A DNA stretch of 64,000 nt, taken from the NCBI RefSeq assembly GCF_009905725.1, contig NZ_JAAAKV010000010.1, positions 160,938 through 224,937 of the forward strand. Reading direction: 5' to 3'. Position 1 is the first letter of the stretch. The number at the start of each line of letters is the position of its first letter. This stretch comes from Emticicia sp. CRIBPO. Lineage in GTDB: Bacteria > Bacteroidota > Bacteroidia > Cytophagales > Spirosomataceae. The notes under the pieces are model-generated. The model had not been told where the DNA came from. It did not search any database and worked only from the letters and a program-made list of their open reading frames with translations. Below are positions 1-7,874 of the stretch, piece after piece. The translations under genes and the position numbers were made by a program.

Positions 1-1
1 G

Positions 2-853
2 GTAACCATGCTCATGGATACTATTTTGCTGGCTTACTTCCTTTATATACACCGGAGTAATCTGTGGCTTGTCCTTTTATTCGTACTGGTCTATTTTGCT
101 CTTGAAGGATCATTCCTGGTGGCCAACCTGGATAAATTCCCGCATGGTGGCTGGGTCTCTGTCCTGATATGCAGCATGCTGGGTTTTGTGATGTATGTAT
201 GGCTGAAAGCCTTCAATATCAAACTCAGGCTCACTGAATACGAAAAGCTGGACAAGTATACCGAATCACTGAAAGAATTAAGCAAGGACATTACGGTGCC
301 GAAATATACAACGCACCTCATATTCATGAGTAATGCCTCAAGGGCCACCGAGATAGAGTCTAAAATCATTTATTCCATTTTCCAGAAAAGGCCGAAAAGG
401 GCTGATGTTTACTGGTTTGTGCACGTCGATACTGTGGATGATCCATACACATTAGAATATAAAATAAAGAGTTGTGCAAAGGACGACGTTTATAAAATAA
501 CCTTCAGGCTTGGTTTCAGGGTGCCTCAGAAAATTCACCTGTATTTCAGGCATGTGCTGGAAGAGATGGTGAAAAAAGGAGAGGTAGACATCAGAAGCCG
601 TTATGAGTCGCTGAACAAACACAATGTGATCGGTGACTTCCGGTTTGTTGTGCTGGAGAAATTCCTTTCCTACGAAAACGATCTTCCTTTCTGGGAGAAT
701 GTCATTATGAAGGCATATTTCTTTATCAAGGAGTTTACGACTTCCGAAGACAAGTGGTTCGGTCTGGACAGTTCAGCCGTAAAGGTTGAGAAAGTGCCGC
801 TGGTCATCAAGCCTGTAGAGAAAATAGAATTGAAACAAATACCCTGGGAATAA
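2..853 (+). CDS. kup: Kup/Trk-family potassium uptake transporter, C-terminal part (cut by window start)
   Basis: The frame is open to the left edge, so this is the 3' end of a longer gene; the visible part is about 284 codons. It begins with V-T-M-L-M followed by three hydrophobic stretches, the last one ending near residue 68, and then a long soluble domain. This matches the end of the KUP/HAK/KT potassium symporters: last membrane helices containing a KFPHGGW motif, then a cytoplasmic C-terminal domain. KUP proteins bring K+ into the cell with protons. The soluble part (FMSNA...IESKIIYSIFQKRPKRADVYWFVHVD) is typical of the Bacteroidota branch. No terminator is obvious behind it. Identification is firm; the N-terminal pore region cannot be examined here. 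Confidence 0.88.
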   Translation, partial: VTMLMDTILLAYFLYIHRSNLWLVLLFVLVYFALEGSFLVANLDKFPHGGWVSVLICSMLGFVMYVWLKAFNIKLRLTEYEKLDKYTESLKELSKDITVPKYTTHLIFMSNASRATEIESKIIYSIFQKRPKRADVYWFVHVDTVDDPYTLEYKIKSCAKDDVYKITFRLGFRVPQKIHLYFRHVLEEMVKKGEVDIRSRYESLNKHNVIGDFRFVVLEKFLSYENDLPFWENVIMKAYFFIKEFTTSEDKWFGLDSSAVKVEKVPLVIKPVEKIELKQIPWE

Positions 854-891
854 ATCTTATTCACATAAAAACTTAATTTTTAAGAAGATCA

Positions 892-1971
892 ATGTCTGAA
901 AATTCAAAAAAAGTTGTCATTACAGGCGGTGCCGGATTTGTCGGGTCTGCTCTTGCCATAGAACTTAAACAAAATTACCCTTCATGGGAGATTTATTGTC
1001 TCGATAACCTCAAACGCAAAGGATCTGAGCTGAACCTGCCCAGGCTGGCCAAGGCCGGAATTCATTTTGTGCACGGGGATATCAGAAATAAAGAAGACTT
1101 TGATGCTTTGCCCGTAGCTGATACCATCATTGAGGCTTCTGCCGAACCATCTGTTCTGGCAGGAATCAACGGCTCTTCGCCTGACTACCTGATGAATACC
1201 AATCTTTTTGGTACTGTTAATTGCCTCAATTATGCTGTCAAATGCAAGGCGGAGTTTATCTTCCTTTCCACCAGCCGGATTTATCCGATCAAAAACATCG
1301 AAACCCTCGATTTTGTGGAAGAGGAAACCAGGTTTGCCTTATCGGATGACCAGAAGATACCCGGAGTTTCATCTAAAGGACTTGCGGAAGATTTCCCGCT
1401 GAACGGAGCCCGTTCACTTTACGGAACCACCAAGCTGGCCTCCGAGCTCATCATCCAGGAGTACCAGGAGTTTTACGGCCTTAAAACGGTCATTAACCGT
1501 TGTGGTGTACTGACCGGTCCCTGGCAAATGGGTAAGATAGACCAGGGAGTGATGGTACTTTGGGTAGCCCGCCACTTTTTTAATCAGCAGCTTTCTTATA
1601 TCGGATATGGCGGCAGCGGCAAGCAAACCCGCGACATGCTGCACGTTAAAGACCTCTACAGGCTCGTAGACTGGCAGATACAGAACATTGATAAAATAAA
1701 CGGTGAAATCTTCAACGCCGGTGGCGGGGTAGAGGTCAGTGCTTCATTGCAGGAACTGACAGAATTATGCATCAGGCATACAGGCAATACCATCCCTATT
1801 CAGAAAGTAACAGAAAACAGACCCGCTGATATCAGATTGTATGTGACTGACAACTCAAAGGTAACCCGGATGACAGGCTGGAAGCCTGAGATCGGAATGG
1901 ATCAGATCGTACGGGAAATCACTGAATGGCTGAGAGAAAACAAAGAAATCCTGGAGCCCATCCTGAAGTGA
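892..1971 (+). CDS. NAD-dependent sugar-nucleotide epimerase (CDP-paratose 2-epimerase-like)
   Basis: This 359-residue extended short-chain dehydrogenase starts with the Rossmann motif GGAGFVGS (residues 12-19) and has the catalytic YGTTK (Y-x-x-x-K) near residue 178. The family interconverts nucleotide-linked sugars for surface polysaccharide; overall resemblance (LDNLKRKGSE near the N-terminus, NRCGVLTGPWQMG, QTRDMLHVKDL) is closest to CDP-paratose/tyvelose 2-epimerases, but substrate cannot be read from sequence. The ATG at 892 follows a purine-rich AAGAAGATCA stretch. It stands 38 bases after the potassium transporter, with no other polysaccharide gene next to it, so its pathway is not shown by context. 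Family assignment is secure and the exact reaction is tentative. Confidence 0.85.
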   Translation: MSENSKKVVITGGAGFVGSALAIELKQNYPSWEIYCLDNLKRKGSELNLPRLAKAGIHFVHGDIRNKEDFDALPVADTIIEASAEPSVLAGINGSSPDYLMNTNLFGTVNCLNYAVKCKAEFIFLSTSRIYPIKNIETLDFVEEETRFALSDDQKIPGVSSKGLAEDFPLNGARSLYGTTKLASELIIQEYQEFYGLKTVINRCGVLTGPWQMGKIDQGVMVLWVARHFFNQQLSYIGYGGSGKQTRDMLHVKDLYRLVDWQIQNIDKINGEIFNAGGGVEVSASLQELTELCIRHTGNTIPIQKVTENRPADIRLYVTDNSKVTRMTGWKPEIGMDQIVREITEWLRENKEILEPILK

Positions 1972-2079
1972 AAAGGCACGCGGTTTTAGTCTGACGTTCC
2001 GGGGTGGAAGCCGAGTGTGTTTCTGGCCCGGAATAGACCAATAAGTCTGGTAATATTTGTTTACAACAATTTCCCAAAA

Positions 2080-2196
2080 TTATTTATATGACGGACGGTA
2101 TGTCGTAGCTGAAGGTTTGGTTTTCTTGCCTCCCAAGCTATAAACAACCACGCCTACTGCCAAAGCAGCCAATCCGAATAATACTCCCTTTTTCAT
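2080..2196 (-). CDS. Short single-span membrane protein (38 aa)
   Basis: On the reverse strand an ATG-to-TAA frame encodes 38 residues: MKK, then an unbroken hydrophobic stretch (GVLFGLAALAVGVVVYSLGG), then a basic tail rich in Lys, Thr, Pro and Tyr (KKTKPSATTYRPSYK). The positive-hydrophobic-positive layout is that of a small inner-membrane peptide or of an exported leader without a clear cleavage site. It is the only plausible gene in the 485-base gap between the epimerase and rsgA. No recognisable Shine-Dalgarno site precedes it, which is normal for this phylum. I do not recognise a function. The ordered composition and typical MKK start argue for a real gene, but 38 codons can occur by chance. 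Confidence 0.5.
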   Translation of the reverse strand: MKKGVLFGLAALAVGVVVYSLGGKKTKPSATTYRPSYK

Positions 2197-2456
2197 AATT
2201 GTAAATTTTTAAATGTATTTTTGTTCCTTAGTTGTATTAACAGCATTTTATATTAATTTGTTACAACAACAGCTTAAAATTACCTTAAAATATTATTTAA
2301 CGGTATTTTTTTTAAATGCTTAAGACAAAATAAGTCGTTTTGTTGTCGAAAATCAATTTTTAGACCACTTATTAGACTTGAATTTTATTAAATGGTTTAA
2401 ATTTTGTTTTAAGAAAATATTAAGTTGAACTTAGAAAAATTAAATTATTACAAATT

Positions 2457-3389
2457 TTGGTCCAAAAAGAAGGCATAGTTTTCAGATCTACAGGAAGTTG
2501 GTATGAAGTCAGGGACGAGGAGTCTACCTTCTTCAAATGCCGTTTGAAAGGCAAGTTTAAGATCAAGGAACTGAAAGTAACCAATCCTATTGCGGTAGGA
2601 GACAGGGTGTGTTTTGAGATTGAGGATGTGGAGGAACAAACCGGCATTATCTTCGAAATAAAACCCAGGGTGAATTATATCATCAGGCAGTCGGTTCACA
2701 AAGCTTCACACGGACATTTGATTGCAGCCAACATTGATCAGGCTGTACTGATTGTAACACTGACTTTTCCAAGAACCTCGCTGGGGTTTATCGACAGATT
2801 CCTGGTTACTGCTGAGGCGTTCCGGATTCCCGTTCTTCTTGTATTTAATAAACTTGACCTTTTGTCTGAAGAGGCTGTAGCCTACCAGGAAGAGCTTGAG
2901 AGCTTGTATAAAGGCCTGGGGTATGACTGTATCTCTACTTCTGCTACTGAAGGAGTAGGGATAGAGCTGCTGAAAGAAAAAATCATGAACAAGGTGACTT
3001 TGATTTCCGGACACTCGGGTGTCGGCAAATCCAGTCTTGTTAATCAGCTGGAACCTGATCTTGACCTGCGTACTTCAGAGATATCCACTTTTGCCAACAA
3101 GGGCGTACACACGACTACCTTTGCTGAGATGTTTGAAATTTTTGAGGATACTTACCTTATCGATACTCCGGGTATTAAAGAGCTCGGGCTGGTAGATATT
3201 GAGAAAGAAGAGCTGGGGCATTACTTTCCTGAAATGCGGGACCTGATCGGAGAATGCAAGTTTCATAACTGCCTGCATATCAACGAACCCAAATGTGCTG
3301 TAAAAGCCGGGGTAGAGGAGGGAACTATTGCAGAGAGCAGATATGTTAGTTATCTGAGTATGTTTTCAGGGGAAGACAACAGAAAGTAA
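2457..3389 (+). CDS. rsgA: Ribosome small-subunit-dependent GTPase A
   Basis: RsgA is a circularly permuted GTPase that checks the maturing 30S subunit. All expected parts are visible in order: an N-terminal OB-fold (from GIVFRSTGSWYEV), then G4 NKLD (residues 131-134), G1 GHSGVGKS (185-192) and G3 DTPG (236-239), and a C-terminal zinc knuckle with Cys267, Cys272, His274 and Cys280. The length of 310 residues is normal. The start is a TTG at 2457: the frame closes at a TAA at 2421 and contains no ATG before the OB-fold, and family members begin only a few residues ahead of this point. The gene is apparently monocistronic. Confidence 0.95.
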   Translation: MVQKEGIVFRSTGSWYEVRDEESTFFKCRLKGKFKIKELKVTNPIAVGDRVCFEIEDVEEQTGIIFEIKPRVNYIIRQSVHKASHGHLIAANIDQAVLIVTLTFPRTSLGFIDRFLVTAEAFRIPVLLVFNKLDLLSEEAVAYQEELESLYKGLGYDCISTSATEGVGIELLKEKIMNKVTLISGHSGVGKSSLVNQLEPDLDLRTSEISTFANKGVHTTTFAEMFEIFEDTYLIDTPGIKELGLVDIEKEELGHYFPEMRDLIGECKFHNCLHINEPKCAVKAGVEEGTIAESRYVSYLSMFSGEDNRK

Positions 3390-3476
3390 GACGGATTGTA
3401 ACGGCTTCATTATGAGTTGTTTGTAGTATACAGGCTCAGCTGTAACATTTCCTTAACAAAAAATAGTATTAAAAAC

Positions 3477-3508
3477 TTGCTCGCTAATTGTTAATAGTGA
3501 TATATTTG
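3477..3508 (+). promoter_or_regulatory. Bacteroidota-type promoter for the leader/acetyltransferase transcript
   Basis: TTG at 3477-3479, a 21-base spacer, and TATATTTG at 3501-3508 fit the Bacteroidota sigma-A pattern (TTG near -33, TAnnTTTG near -7), with the spacer one or two bases long. Transcription would begin about base 3515, about 12 bases before the first short reading frame (3527), giving a leader of roughly 190 bases before the acetyltransferase at 3703. Confidence 0.6.
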
Positions 3509-3526
3509 TATCGTTTTTTGAAAACA

Positions 3527-3589
3527 ATGAAAAAGCAAAATCTTGCCATAACGCCATTTCGACGACTTAGGTCCGCAAGGACCCAATGA
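3527..3589 (+). CDS. Arg-rich leader peptide (20 aa), candidate attenuator
   Basis: A 20-codon frame (ATG 3527, TGA 3587-3589) begins just behind a good promoter and encodes MKKQNLAITPF followed by RRLRSARTQ. Four of the last nine residues are arginine (codons CGA CGA, AGG, AGG). Its stop codon overlaps the ATG of the next short frame (ATGA at 3586-3589). A stem-loop GGTCC-GCAA-GGACC (3570-3583) lies inside the arginine-rich segment, so a ribosome slowed at the Arg codons would cover or melt it. Leader peptides of this kind control amino-acid genes by ribosome position. The gene downstream belongs to a family found next to argG in other Bacteroidota, which makes an arginine-sensing role plausible. 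This is inference from sequence layout. Confidence 0.55.
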   Translation: MKKQNLAITPFRRLRSARTQ

Positions 3590-3687
3590 AAAAGACGTTT
3601 GCCTTAAGGCGAATATCTTTGTTCCTCTTCTTTATTCTTATTTACCATTTTACAATCACGGATACAGCGTCTCCTTCCAGAGGTTAG
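3586..3687 (+). CDS. Second leader ORF, hydrophobic (33 aa), start overlapping first leader stop
   Basis: ATG 3586 lies inside the stop of the Arg-rich leader (ATGA), and the frame ends with TAG at 3685-3687, 15 bases before the acetyltransferase ATG. The product is MKKTFALRR, then a hydrophobic run (ISLFLFFILIYHFTI), then a short polar tail ending SPSRG. The ATGA overlap suggests that translation is coupled to the first leader. The palindrome GCCTTAAGGC lies at 3601-3610, near its start. It could be a translated switch element, a small membrane peptide, or chance. There is no similarity I recognise. Confidence 0.4.
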   Translation: MKKTFALRRISLFLFFILIYHFTITDTASPSRG

Positions 3688-3702
3688 CCCTCACAAACGA
3701 CG

Positions 3703-4443
3703 ATGAATATATTAGAAAAGACTGTTATTGATAACTATATTGTTCAGGTAGCAACTATTGAACATGCAGGTTTGGCCGAAACCATTTGTGCAGAGATGGA
3801 ATCCAGTGCGAAGGCACGGGGGACAGGTATCGCCAAAAGGTCTCCTTTGTATCTTTTGGAAAAGATGAAGGAGGGGAAAGCCGTTATAGCTACTACAGAT
3901 ACCGGAGAGTGGGTAGGGTTCTGTTATATCGAAACCTGGGATCACGGCAAATTCGTGGCCAATTCAGGTTTGATTGTACACCCCAGCCACAGGAAGAGCG
4001 GTATTGCTACAGCCATCAAAGCCAAAGCTTTTAAATTGTCCAGGACCAAATATCCTGATGCCAAGATTATCGGGCTGACCACCAGCATGGCCGTCATGAA
4101 GATCAATTCGGAATTAGGCTATATCCCGGTTCCTTTTTCAGAGTTGCCTAAGGAGGACGACTTCTGGAAGGGCTGTTCAAGCTGCGTTAACTACGATATC
4201 CTGACCAGGACCAACCGTTCGCACTGTCTGTGTACCGGAATGAAGTTTGATCCTGCGGAGGTGGCTGAGAGAGCCGATGAGGGCAAGAAGCCATTGATCT
4301 GGGACTTTCTTAAGGAGTCCAAGCTTTATGAGCACTGGATGAGTGTGAAGCAAAGGATTCTTTTCGGGAGAGAGGAAAGCAGAAAAAAAAAAGCCGGCCT
4401 TCTGAGTCAGAAGGAAAACAAAGCTCAATTGACGGAATCATAA
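3703..4443 (+). CDS. GNAT-family N-acetyltransferase of the kind linked to argG in Bacteroidota
   Basis: This 246-residue protein carries a GNAT fold: a beta strand WVGFCYIETW, then FVANSGLIVHPSHRKSGIATAIKAKAF, whose H-x-x-x-x-G-x-A region is the acyl-CoA pyrophosphate loop (near residue 105). A Cys cluster follows (CSSC near residue 152, then HCLC near 168), and the C-terminus is strongly basic with a run of Lys. In several Bacteroidota an acetyltransferase of this type lies directly before argG, so a role early in arginine synthesis (acylation of glutamate) is a reasonable guess. Here argG lies 53 kb away and this gene is alone, between two short leader frames and a strong terminator at 4483. 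Family assignment is strong; substrate is inferred. Confidence 0.75.
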   Translation: MNILEKTVIDNYIVQVATIEHAGLAETICAEMESSAKARGTGIAKRSPLYLLEKMKEGKAVIATTDTGEWVGFCYIETWDHGKFVANSGLIVHPSHRKSGIATAIKAKAFKLSRTKYPDAKIIGLTTSMAVMKINSELGYIPVPFSELPKEDDFWKGCSSCVNYDILTRTNRSHCLCTGMKFDPAEVAERADEGKKPLIWDFLKESKLYEHWMSVKQRILFGREESRKKKAGLLSQKENKAQLTES

Positions 4444-4482
4444 AAGTAATCAAAGGTCGTATCGACTAATTTACATATCTGA

Positions 4483-4517
4483 GGTCCGTCTGGCTTTCGC
4501 CAGACGGACCTTTTTTT
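4483..4517 (+). terminator. Intrinsic terminator after the acetyltransferase
   Basis: A perfect 12-bp stem (GGTCCGTCTGGC paired with GCCAGACGGACC) with a TTTC loop is followed by seven T residues. It ends the acetyltransferase transcript 40 bases after its stop codon and 12 bases before the next gene begins. Confidence 0.93.
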
Positions 4518-4528
4518 ATCAGAACTGA

Positions 4529-5410
4529 ATGAATTCTCTGGCCAAAGACTATCTCAAGCTGCATTTTATCGTTTTAATTTTCGGATTTACCGCCATTCTG
4601 GGGCAGTTGATCCAGGTTTCGTCCGTCGGGGTGGTTTTTTACCGGACCCTGATAGCCAGTATCGGCCTCGGACTGATACTGAAGCTGAGGAAGATCAGTT
4701 TTGCCATTGAAAGAAAAAGGCTGTTTTATTTATTGGGAATAGGCATAATTATGGCGATCCACTGGTTATGCTTCTTCGGCTCGGCCCGGTTATCAACGAT
4801 CTCCATCAGCCTGGTTACTTTTTCTACTACCTCATTTTTTACAAGCTGGCTTGATCCCCTGATTAACCGGAAAAAGGTGAAGATCTCTGAGGTTTTCCTG
4901 GGCTTGTTAGTGGTGGTCGGCATCTATTTTGTATTCAAATTTGAATTCCATTACTTGTCGGGTATTGCGATAGGGCTTGTGGCAGCGGTTTTATCTTCTT
5001 TTTATTCTATATTAAACGGGCGGATTGCCGGTGAGATGGATTCCAGGGTGATCAATTTCTATGAATTGGGCGGAGCTTTTCTGACTATACTTTTATTGTT
5101 GCCGGTTTTTATACCGCTTTTTGAGCTTTCTGTTCCCGATCTTCTTCCTTCGGGCAGTGATGTCTTCTGGTTGTTTGTGCTGGGAGTGGCCTGTACGGTG
5201 TTTCCTTACCTTGAGCTGATCGATCTGTTCCGTAAGATGTCTGTCTTTACGGTGAACCTGAGTATCAACATGGAGCCGATTTACGGTATCCTGCTGGCCT
5301 GGCTGATTTTCGGAGAAAAAGAAAAAATGTCTGTGGGGTTTTATCTGGGTGGCGGATTGATCATCCTGTCACTGGTTTTGCATCCGTTCCTCAATAAAAA
5401 ATCCTCCTGA
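4529..5410 (+). CDS. EamA/DMT-superfamily membrane transporter
   Basis: This 293-residue protein has about ten hydrophobic segments arranged as two similar five-helix halves, as in the EamA (drug/metabolite transporter) family. Typical features are an early VFYRTLIASIGL segment, a HWLCFFGSARLSTISISLVTFST segment in the first half, and a matching SINMEPIYGILLAWLIFGE in the second (both positions where EamA proteins have conserved acidic/proline features). Such proteins export metabolites or amino acids from the cytoplasm. Substrate is unknown. The ATG at 4529 starts 12 bases after the preceding terminator, so the promoter must overlap that hairpin or the gene depends on read-through. Confidence 0.85.
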   Translation: MNSLAKDYLKLHFIVLIFGFTAILGQLIQVSSVGVVFYRTLIASIGLGLILKLRKISFAIERKRLFYLLGIGIIMAIHWLCFFGSARLSTISISLVTFSTTSFFTSWLDPLINRKKVKISEVFLGLLVVVGIYFVFKFEFHYLSGIAIGLVAAVLSSFYSILNGRIAGEMDSRVINFYELGGAFLTILLLLPVFIPLFELSVPDLLPSGSDVFWLFVLGVACTVFPYLELIDLFRKMSVFTVNLSINMEPIYGILLAWLIFGEKEKMSVGFYLGGGLIILSLVLHPFLNKKSS

Positions 5411-5451
5411 GGTCATCAGAAGGATTCTTTCATGTCTTTTCAGGGAAAAGA

Positions 5452-5700
5452 TTATTTTCTTACACCGTAACGTTTGTTGAACTTGTCAACACGTCCTGCA
5501 GTATCTAACAATACATTTTTACCTGTATAGAAAGGATGTGATTGTGAGCTAACCTCAACTTTACACACCGGATATTCTTTGCCATCTTCCCAAACAATAT
5601 TTTCTTTGGTCTCAACGCAAGAGCGGCTTAAAAATTTATAATCTGAAGTTAAATCCCAGAATACAACTTGTCTGTAATTCGGATGAATGTCTTGTTTCAT
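5452..5700 (-). CDS. rpmE2: 50S ribosomal protein L31 type B
   Basis: This 82-residue protein matches L31: [16 protein letters not shown] at the start and SHPFYTGK then [14 protein letters not shown] at the end. It lacks the four zinc-binding cysteines of type A L31, so it is the zinc-independent type B form. A good promoter sits 44 bases upstream on the reverse strand (5744-5773). It converges with the DMT transporter, with 41 bases between their stops. Confidence 0.96.
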   Translation of the reverse strand: MKQDIHPNYRQVVFWDLTSDYKFLSRSCVETKENIVWEDGKEYPVCKVEVSSQSHPFYTGKNVLLDTAGRVDKFNKRYGVRK

Positions 5701-5743
5701 TTTTTTATCGTATTAATTCCTCTTTATCTTTTCAATCGGGCTG

Positions 5744-5773
5744 CAAAGTTAAAAATTATTTTTCAGAAGCCAA
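5744..5773 (-). promoter_or_regulatory. Promoter of rpmE2
   Basis: On the reverse strand TTG (5771-5773), a 19-base spacer and TAACTTTG (5744-5751) match the Bacteroidota promoter pattern exactly. Transcription would start about base 5737 and give a 5' leader of roughly 37 bases before the rpmE2 ATG. Confidence 0.75.
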
Positions 5774-5791
5774 AAATATTTGCAAATTAAG

Positions 5792-6874
5792 TTAAATATT
5801 TTCGATCGTATTGATCAGGGTTTCAATTTGTTCCGGGGTGTTGGCCGGGAAATTTGAGATTCTGATCTGGGTGTCCTTTTTAGGGCCATATCCGGAGCCT
5901 ATGATCAGGTTTTTTTCTTTAAGTTTTCCGATGATTTCAGAAGATGGTCCTTCAGTATTGATGACGGCTACGGTTTTTGAGCGGTGGTCCGGGTTGGTTA
6001 CCGAAACAGCGTATCCTTCCTGTTTCTCGAAAAACTTATAGATCCTTTTAGCTTTTTCTTCGGTTTCTTTCCTGATTCTGGCAATCCCTGTTTTGTTCAT
6101 GTCTTCGGCTACTTTTCCGAGAAGGTAGATGCCGAATACATTCGGGGTGGCCGGGTTCTGATAATTCCTGCTTTCTTTCCAGAGGGTGGGCAAATCATGA
6201 TGAGCTCCTATGGAAATGCCTTTTTCTTTCAGCGAAACGGCCTTTTCAAGACAGGCTTCGTTGGCGATCCAGACACCAAGTCCGGCGGGCAGTCCAAAGG
6301 CCTTCTGGACGGAGAAAAAGGCTGTGTCAATCAGCGAGAAATCGAGTTCAGGATTTGGAGCAGAGGAAACCATATCAACCGCAAACAATTTAGATCCGTG
6401 ACTTCTTTTCAATTTATGAATGTCAGGTTCTCTCATCTGCACCCCGGTGCTGGTTTCGTTTTGGGTGATACAAACCAGTTCGGCATACTCAGGCACTTCG
6501 GTTTCCTGGTAGCTGAATCCTTCTCCCAGCGGCTTCGCCATTTTCTGGGCGTGCTTATTAAGACTTAAGGCGTATTTGTAAAACTTTTCAGAAAAAGAGC
6601 CGTTGACGAGGTGGAATGACTCGTGCTCGACACAACTCAGAACAATTTTTTCCCAGATTTCCGAGGCCGAGCCCGTAAACATAATGGCCCGGTCTGCCGG
6701 GATGTTCATTAAGGCCCTCAGCTGCTCGTCTGTATGCTGGTAAATTTTCTTAAACTGGCCGCTTCTGTGAGAGATTGACCCCAATTGAAGATCAACAGCT
6801 TCCTGTAAAAACGTTTCGAATTTAGGATATAATTCTGCAGGACCTGCAGTGAAAAATATGTTCTGACGTGCCAT
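5792..6874 (-). CDS. Class V PLP-dependent aminotransferase (SerC-like)
   Basis: The likely protein of 360 residues starts MARQNIFFTAGPAELYP. The N-terminal F-x-A-G-P and SISHRSGQF are typical of phosphoserine aminotransferases and relatives, and FFSVQKAFG carries the PLP lysine (Lys191). SerC converts 3-phosphohydroxypyruvate to phosphoserine; related class V enzymes use glyoxylate and serine, so the substrate is not certain. A frame extending 12 codons further upstream exists, but a TAnnTTTG promoter element (6898-6905) overlaps that extension and the fold begins at MARQ, so ATG 6874 is preferred. No serA lies alongside to support a serine pathway. Confidence 0.85.
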   Translation of the reverse strand: MARQNIFFTAGPAELYPKFETFLQEAVDLQLGSISHRSGQFKKIYQHTDEQLRALMNIPADRAIMFTGSASEIWEKIVLSCVEHESFHLVNGSFSEKFYKYALSLNKHAQKMAKPLGEGFSYQETEVPEYAELVCITQNETSTGVQMREPDIHKLKRSHGSKLFAVDMVSSAPNPELDFSLIDTAFFSVQKAFGLPAGLGVWIANEACLEKAVSLKEKGISIGAHHDLPTLWKESRNYQNPATPNVFGIYLLGKVAEDMNKTGIARIRKETEEKAKRIYKFFEKQEGYAVSVTNPDHRSKTVAVINTEGPSSEIIGKLKEKNLIIGSGYGPKKDTQIRISNFPANTPEQIETLINTIENI

Positions 6875-6897
6875 CCGTTTATTTTGAAATTGAAATG

Positions 6898-6905
6898 CAA
6901 AATTA
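6898..6905 (-). promoter_or_regulatory. -7 element of the class V aminotransferase
   Basis: TAATTTTG on the reverse strand fits TAnnTTTG. No clear TTG stands at the expected distance. It would start transcription about 6891, which supports the ATG at 6874 as the true start. Confidence 0.5.
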
Positions 6906-7020
6906 AGCAAATAAACAGGTTTTGAAGAGTTACAGTTTAAATATTATGGAGATTTTAGCCATTAAATTCTGCCGTAATGAAGGCGGGTTAATGGTAGCCC
7001 TGGTTTTGTTAATTTAATAA

Positions 7021-7049
7021 ACAAAAAAAGAGGCCCGTTAAGGCCTCTT
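7021..7049 (-). terminator. Intrinsic terminator of the cvfB-nif3-zinc ribbon operon
   Basis: Reverse-strand stem AAGAGGCC/GGCCTCTT with a 6-base loop, followed by a run of seven T residues, lies 21 bases beyond the zinc-ribbon gene's stop codon. It closes the three-gene operon. Confidence 0.9.
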
Positions 7050-7069
7050 CTCTATAAGATCGGATACGA

Positions 7070-7816
7070 TTATTTACGTTTTCTGTGTACCTGGATCATG
7101 TCGGCATCAGCCAGGATCCTTCCGCAGTGTTCACAGATGATGATTTTCTGTTTGTCCATGATATCAGCCTGACGTTGAGGCGGAACCACGTTGAAACAAC
7201 CACCACAAGCTCCTCTGTCAACCGCTACAACGGCAAGGCCGTTTTTAGCACCTGATCTGATACGCGTGTAAGCTTTCAAAAGTCTGTCTTCTACTTTTTT
7301 GCTTTGTTTTTCACTCTGCTTAAGTAGTTTTTCTTCTTCCTCGTGGCTTTCGTTGATCAGTTTGTCAAGCTCTTTGCGTTTTTGCTCCAAAACAGCTTTT
7401 CTTGAATTCAAAGATGTTTCAGTGTCATCAATTTCCTGTTGCTTGGTTTTGATTCTGTATTCAGCCTCACGGATTCTTTTTTCAGAAAGCTGAATTTCAA
7501 GCTCCTGAAGTTCAAGTTCTTTAGAGATAGCATCATATTCGCGGTTATTGCGGACATTCATCTGCTGATCTTTATACTTAACGATCAGTTTCTCTGAGTC
7601 TTTTTTATTCAGTTTGTGCTTGTTGATCTCCTCTTCAACCGTCTCTATTTCCTTTTGAAATTTAGAGATACGGGTTTCAATTCCGATCACTTCATCTTCC
7701 AAATCTTTTACTTCTTCGGGCAAATCGCCACGTAACTTTCTCAATTCATCTAGTTTTGAATCGATGTCTTGTAACTCAAGAAGGCTTGCCAGTTTGTCTG
7801 CAATTGTTATTTCCAT
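7070..7816 (-). CDS. Coiled-coil protein with C-terminal C4 zinc ribbon
   Basis: Of 248 residues, roughly 15-185 are a long Lys/Glu-rich coiled coil. The C-terminus holds two C-x-x-C pairs (CGGC near residue 208, CEHC near 231) separated by about 20 residues, forming a C4 zinc ribbon. Proteins of this architecture regularly follow nif3 in Bacteroidota; the domain is DksA-like in form but function is not established. It is the last gene of a reverse-strand operon with nif3 (59-base gap) and the S1 protein, ending at the terminator 7021-7049. Confidence 0.85.
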   Translation of the reverse strand: MEITIADKLASLLELQDIDSKLDELRKLRGDLPEEVKDLEDEVIGIETRISKFQKEIETVEEEINKHKLNKKDSEKLIVKYKDQQMNVRNNREYDAISKELELQELEIQLSEKRIREAEYRIKTKQQEIDDTETSLNSRKAVLEQKRKELDKLINESHEEEEKLLKQSEKQSKKVEDRLLKAYTRIRSGAKNGLAVVAVDRGACGGCFNVVPPQRQADIMDKQKIIICEHCGRILADADMIQVHRKRK

Positions 7817-7874
7817 ATACTTATGTAATCTGAAAAAGGACTTAAATTGTTATTTATCAACAAGCTAAGGCCTT

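Noticed and set aside
1972..2040. Inverted repeat TTCCGGG...CCCGGAA after the epimerase
   Set aside because: No T-run follows and the loop is long; it is too weak to call a terminator.
5984..6568. 194-residue frame antisense to the class V aminotransferase
   Set aside because: It lies inside a well-supported gene on the other strand and shows no domain, start signal or codon pattern of its own.
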